A DNA stretch of 21,071 bases from Caldilineaceae bacterium (GTDB lineage: Bacteria > Chloroflexota > Anaerolineae > Caldilineales > Caldilineaceae). Every line of letters starts with the position of its first letter. Position 1 is the stretch's first letter. Positions 18,175 to 21,071 of the stretch are shown here, piece by piece. The stretch lies in the NCBI GenBank assembly GCA_028819675.1, contig JAPPKT010000150.1, positions 1-21,071 of the forward strand. Direction: 5' to 3'. Made by a program: the position numbers and the translations under genes. The notes under the pieces were generated by a model. That model was not told the origin of the DNA, made no database searches, and saw only the letters and a list, made by a program, of their open reading frames with translations.

Positions 18175-18180
18175 AAGGAG
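18175..18180 (+). promoter_or_regulatory. Shine-Dalgarno site choosing the start at 18185
   Basis: AAGGAG ends 4 bases before the ATG at 18185. If the ATG at 18170 were used, this site would lie inside the coding region, so 18185 is preferred. Confidence 0.6.
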
Positions 18181-18184
18181 AAAA

Positions 18185-18892
18185 ATGGCTCGCAGAAGGG
18201 CAACAAGGGGAAACTGTCAGTTCTGTGGCAAGGCATACACTCGCTGGGGAATGACTCGTCATCTGGAGACCTGTGCCGAGCGTGCCAGCGCAATCGAATC
18301 TGATGCAAAGGGGTCTGGGGAATGGCAGAAGATATTTCACCTGCTGATCCAGGATGTTTGGAGTTCCGACTATTGGCTGCACCTGGAAATTGCAGGCCAG
18401 GCCACGCTTGACCAGTTGGATCAATACCTGCGGGGCATTTGGCTGGAGTGTTGTGGCCACTTGAGCCACTTTCTAATCAACGAAATCTACTACGATAGAC
18501 ATACTGAAATCGATTGGGCAATCGCCGAAACCAGGAGAATGTCCACACGGATTGCCGCCGCATTTGAGTTGGAAACTGAGGCGCAATACAAGTATGACTT
18601 CGGCACACCAACCAAACTGCTGATTTCTGCACTTGCTGTGCGTTCAGGTATCTGGGCCGGCAAACCCATTCGGCTGTTATCGCGCAACAATGCGCCTACA
18701 ATGAAATGCATGGCCTGCCCCAAGAAGGCCGAGTGGATTTGCACCCAATGCCTTTGGGAAAACAGGCCCTGTCTCGTGTGCGATCGGCACGTGAACGAAC
18801 ATTCACATGATCATGACATGATCCTACCTGTTGTAAATTCACCGCGGATCGGCATGTGTGGCTACGAGGGCCCGGCAGAACCCCCATACTAG
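18185..18892 (+). CDS. Zinc-finger protein with pRiA4b ORF-3-like domain
   Basis: 235 residues from the preferred start (240 if the ATG at 18170 is used). An N-terminal CCHC finger has C11, C14, H26 and C30. A central region (about 62-165) resembles the plasmid pRiA4b ORF-3 family: WLHLEIAGQATLDQLDQYLR near its start and a late YKYDFG segment (135-140). The C-terminus is a Cys/His cluster with pairs C175/C178, C186/C189, C196/C199, then H202, H206, H208 and H210, and finally LPVVNSPRIGMCGY (214-227). Such domains occur on plasmids and mobile elements, but the function of the family is not established; DNA or RNA binding is a guess from the fingers. Base composition is visibly less GC-rich, with AGA/AGG and A/T-ending codons unlike the macroglobulin gene 56 bp upstream, which hints at horizontal acquisition. 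Its stop shares CTAG with the stop of the minus-strand gene that follows. Confidence 0.85.
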   Translation: MARRRATRGNCQFCGKAYTRWGMTRHLETCAERASAIESDAKGSGEWQKIFHLLIQDVWSSDYWLHLEIAGQATLDQLDQYLRGIWLECCGHLSHFLINEIYYDRHTEIDWAIAETRRMSTRIAAAFELETEAQYKYDFGTPTKLLISALAVRSGIWAGKPIRLLSRNNAPTMKCMACPKKAEWICTQCLWENRPCLVCDRHVNEHSHDHDMILPVVNSPRIGMCGYEGPAEPPY

Positions 18893-19731
18893 CCGTCTGG
18901 TTGCACCAACTGCTTCCTGATCTCCATCCAGATCTCAGTTAGTTCCAGCCGGTTAATCCACTGCGAAAGATAGTCCTGTTCAAGGCTGTCATCACCCACC
19001 ATGGCGACGATGCTGCCGATGTCACGGATATGCTTGGTCTGGCCGCTCAGACGGTAGTACTGAAGCTTATAAAGAATCAGATCCTCAGGCGAATGGACAT
19101 ATGCCTCCCCGATTCCCGGACCGAAATCGACAAGCAACCGACGTTGCAATGCACTTGCACGAAGCGCATCTTCGGGCCGCAGCAGGAAAACTTCCAGCTT
19201 GTAGCCTGTTGGCATGTGGATGGCGTTGATTGGCAAGTCCGAAGGCGAATTGTAGTGGTCGAGAATGACTTCCACAGGTACGAGCATCCCTCTGGCCTCC
19301 AGCGCCTTGGAAAACTCGGCCATCTGCTCCACCGGCAAATCAACGACGACATCAAAGTCCCGTGTTGTTCGGGCCTCACCCCATCCCCAAACGGCAACGG
19401 CTCCTCCCACCAGGTAGGTGACGCTTGCCTCTTCAAGTGCATCAAGAACTTCACGAACGAAATTTCCGAACTCCTGTTGCGGGTCCTCTGCCACCGCCTC
19501 CCTCCCGTCCAATGCTGCCTTGCGCGCCAGTCCGAGCGACATTTCTTCGGTCAATTCTGGCCGGAGTGTCCGTAACCGATAGGATGCAACACCCTCGGCG
19601 ACTCGAATCATCGAGAGTCCTTGCTGCAACCGTTGTGCCGCCGATAATTCCCGTGAAACAGAGACCTGTGCCGGATCGACTTCCCTCAGCGCGCCCGCGA
19701 TCTCCCGTTCCTGCTTGCAAGTGAGAGGCAT
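18889..19731 (-). CDS. Nucleotidyltransferase-fold protein with helical N-terminal domain
   Basis: 280 residues. Residues 88-240 form a minimal nucleotidyltransferase-like domain: YLVGGAVAVWGWGEARTTRD with the GG pair at 109-110, DFDVVVDL giving acidic D125 and D127, E180 in YKLEVFLL as a possible third acid, and PEDLILYKLQYYR plus KHIRDIGS (215-240), typical of AbiEii/MNT-like proteins. The acidic triad looks intact, so nucleotide transfer is plausible. Residues 1-80 form a separate charged helical domain (RLQQGLSMIRVAEGVASYRLRTLRPEL) resembling small proteins I associate with stand-alone partners of such enzymes, here in one chain; this is recollection, not a search. Neighbours of this fold include toxin-antitoxin antitoxins and antibiotic nucleotidyltransferases. 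The ATG is preceded on the minus strand by AAGGA, 8 bases away, partly inside a small hairpin. It overlaps the zinc-finger gene tail-to-tail by 4 bases and lies 78 bp downstream of coaBC. Confidence 0.85.
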   Translation of the reverse strand: MPLTCKQEREIAGALREVDPAQVSVSRELSAAQRLQQGLSMIRVAEGVASYRLRTLRPELTEEMSLGLARKAALDGREAVAEDPQQEFGNFVREVLDALEEASVTYLVGGAVAVWGWGEARTTRDFDVVVDLPVEQMAEFSKALEARGMLVPVEVILDHYNSPSDLPINAIHMPTGYKLEVFLLRPEDALRASALQRRLLVDFGPGIGEAYVHSPEDLILYKLQYYRLSGQTKHIRDIGSIVAMVGDDSLEQDYLSQWINRLELTEIWMEIRKQLVQPDG

Positions 19732-19732
19732 A

Positions 19733-19746
19733 GCAAGAATCCTTGC
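19733..19746 (-). promoter_or_regulatory. Small hairpin overlapping the ribosome binding site
   Basis: On the minus strand GCAAG, loop GATT, CTTGC forms a perfect 5-bp stem that contains most of the AAGGA ribosome binding site of the nucleotidyltransferase gene and ends 1 base before its ATG. If it folds, it would lower translation. Short enough to be chance. Confidence 0.3.
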
Positions 19747-19809
19747 ATGTCTTTCAGAGCGCCGAATGCGTAGTCCAATTCACCTGTCCACAGCTTACCA
19801 GCGCTAGGA

Positions 19810-21071
19810 TCAGTCGCCCCTGGCTCTCGCCTGAGACCTTTTCCAGTCCAGCCTGCCCAGTCGCACCACAACTCGCTGCATTATCGCCTGTGCCACTTCG
19901 TCTTTGCTCATAAGCGGCCAGGCCTCTCTGCTACCACCGCGCTCGAACAGAGTAACTCGGTTCGTATCCACCGCGAAGCCGCTGTCCGGCGCGCTCACGT
20001 CATTGAGAACAACCAGATCGAGATTCTTCCGCTTCAACTTGTCGATTGCGTTCGCTTCCAGATCGTTCGTCTCCGCAGCGAAACCGATGACAAGGCTCGG
20101 GCCCGAAACACCATCCTCCCTCTTGATTCCAACCTCATGCAGTATATCCGGCGTCCTCTCCAACGAAATCACCTGCTGCTGCGGTGTCTTCTTCAGCTTA
20201 TGGTCAGCGCTGTCCGTTGGGCGGTAGTCAGCCACCGCCGCCGCGCCGATGAGTACATCCGTCTCAGGCAGCTCCTCCATCACGGCCGAATACATCTGCT
20301 GGGCTGTGTGCACGGGCACCAGCGAGATTCCGCCCGGAGGATGCACTGACAATGGAGCATGCACGAGTACCGTATCCGCGCCAAGATCACGCGCCGCTCG
20401 CGCCAGCGCTGACCCCATCTTTCCCGTCGAGTGATTGCCCACAAACCGGACCGGATCAATCGGCTCCCGTGTCCCGCCCGCTGTGATCACCACCCGCAGC
20501 CCGTCAAGGGGTCCTCCCAGTCCGATCACCTTACAGGCGACCTCGAAGATCTCCTCCGGCTCCGCGACGCGTCCCTCTCCCACTTCGCCCGAAGCCAGCC
20601 GTCCCTCAGCCGGACCGATGAAATCCACACCCCAATCCTGCAAAGTTTGTACGTTACGCATCGTCGCCGGATGCGTCCACATGTTGGTCTCCATAGCCGG
20701 AGCCAGCAACATTGGACCCTTGTAGCTGAGCGCTGTGATGCTCAACAGATCGTCGCTCAGGCCAAGGGCGAGACGGGCAATCGTGTGCGCCGTCGCCGGC
20801 GCGATGATGAATAGGTCTGCTGCATGCGCCAGCGCCACGTGCCCGATGCGCAACCGGCCGGCATCATGCCAGAATTCGAAAGTGTCGGTCGCAACACTCC
20901 GCTGCGTGATCGACTGAAACGTCACCGGCGCAACGAACTTTGCCGCCGAGTGAGTCATGATCACGTCCACCAGCGCATTGGCCTGCGTAAGCCGGCTGGC
21001 CAGCGTCACCGCCTTATAGGCCGCGATGCCGCCGCTGATGCCGAGTACGATTCGTTTGCCGGAGAGAATCG
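19810..21071 (-). CDS. coaBC: CoaBC, phosphopantothenoylcysteine decarboxylase/synthetase, 5' end off window
   Basis: 419 residues visible, cut at the N-terminus by the window edge. The bifunctional enzyme couples 4'-phosphopantothenate with cysteine (CoaB, CTP-dependent) and decarboxylates the product (CoaC, FMN) in coenzyme A synthesis. The reading frame continues past the GTG at 21007-21009 into GKRIVLGISGGIAAYK, the classic flavoprotein start, so that GTG is an internal Val codon. CoaC features are the catalytic His (codon 20839-20841) in HVALAHAADLFIIAPATAHT and PAMETNMW. CoaB features are TAGGTREPIDPVRFVGNHSTGKMG, AAAVADYRP, KLKK, TPDIL and GFAAETND. Two oddities: the usual PAMNxxM has Glu (codon 20689-20691), and the flap segment usually containing LACG reads LASG, with Ser in place of Cys (codon 20590-20592). 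The identity is secure. Confidence 0.95.
   Translation of the reverse strand, partial: ILSGKRIVLGISGGIAAYKAVTLASRLTQANALVDVIMTHSAAKFVAPVTFQSITQRSVATDTFEFWHDAGRLRIGHVALAHAADLFIIAPATAHTIARLALGLSDDLLSITALSYKGPMLLAPAMETNMWTHPATMRNVQTLQDWGVDFIGPAEGRLASGEVGEGRVAEPEEIFEVACKVIGLGGPLDGLRVVITAGGTREPIDPVRFVGNHSTGKMGSALARAARDLGADTVLVHAPLSVHPPGGISLVPVHTAQQMYSAVMEELPETDVLIGAAAVADYRPTDSADHKLKKTPQQQVISLERTPDILHEVGIKREDGVSGPSLVIGFAAETNDLEANAIDKLKRKNLDLVVLNDVSAPDSGFAVDTNRVTLFERGGSREAWPLMSKDEVAQAIMQRVVVRLGRLDWKRSQARARGD

Noticed and set aside
21007..21009. GTG as the start of coaBC
   Set aside because: The frame upstream encodes the conserved GISGGIAAYK flavin-binding start, so the real start is off the window.

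Overview
The window looks like a chromosomal segment of an uncultured, GC-rich bacterium. The most likely home is the Chloroflexota (Caldilinea/Anaerolinea-like). This is inferred from overall gene style: a UvrD-type helicase with an LEDEAQDSS motif II, a huge alpha-2-macroglobulin-like lipoprotein, and an O-antigen-ligase-like protein ending in TPRs. There is no rRNA or other marker to prove it. I see no tRNA, rRNA, CRISPR array, insertion sequence or phage gene. The one place with an accessory feel is about 18.1-19.8 kb.

Layout, left to right. 1-481 is leader or intergenic DNA, possibly with the last codons of a gene lying off the left edge. 482-2158 is a thiamine-diphosphate enzyme of the acetolactate synthase superfamily, without a regulatory subunit beside it. 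2386-2676 encodes a 96-residue protein I do not recognise, preceded by a candidate promoter and a perfect 8-bp hairpin. 2774-5137 is a complete SF1A (UvrD/PcrA-like) helicase. 5279-9970 is a glycan module: a 1222-residue O-antigen ligase/polymerase-like membrane protein with C-terminal TPRs, followed 30 bp later by a WecA/TagO/MraY-family sugar-phosphate transferase. 10032-18128 is an envelope block: a membrane-anchored cyclophilin, a possible 76-codon ORF, a VTT/DedA-like membrane protein, and a 2073-residue alpha-2-macroglobulin-like lipoprotein. The macroglobulin has lost the cysteine of its thioester motif.

The plus-strand run ends with a zinc-finger/pRiA4b ORF-3-like protein (18185-18892). 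It meets head-on, through a shared CTAG, a minus-strand protein (18889-19731) with a small helical N-terminal domain and a nucleotidyltransferase domain. Further right, on the minus strand, is coaBC of coenzyme A synthesis, cut by the window edge.

How the genes may work together (inference): the transferase would start a lipid-linked glycan, the ligase would move or polymerise it outside the membrane, and the cyclophilin, VTT protein and macroglobulin would act at or outside the membrane. The helicase, TPP enzyme and CoaBC are housekeeping or metabolic. No complete new system is proven. The best candidates for a second look are the thioester-less macroglobulin, the TPR-bearing ligase, and the convergent zinc-finger/nucleotidyltransferase pair.
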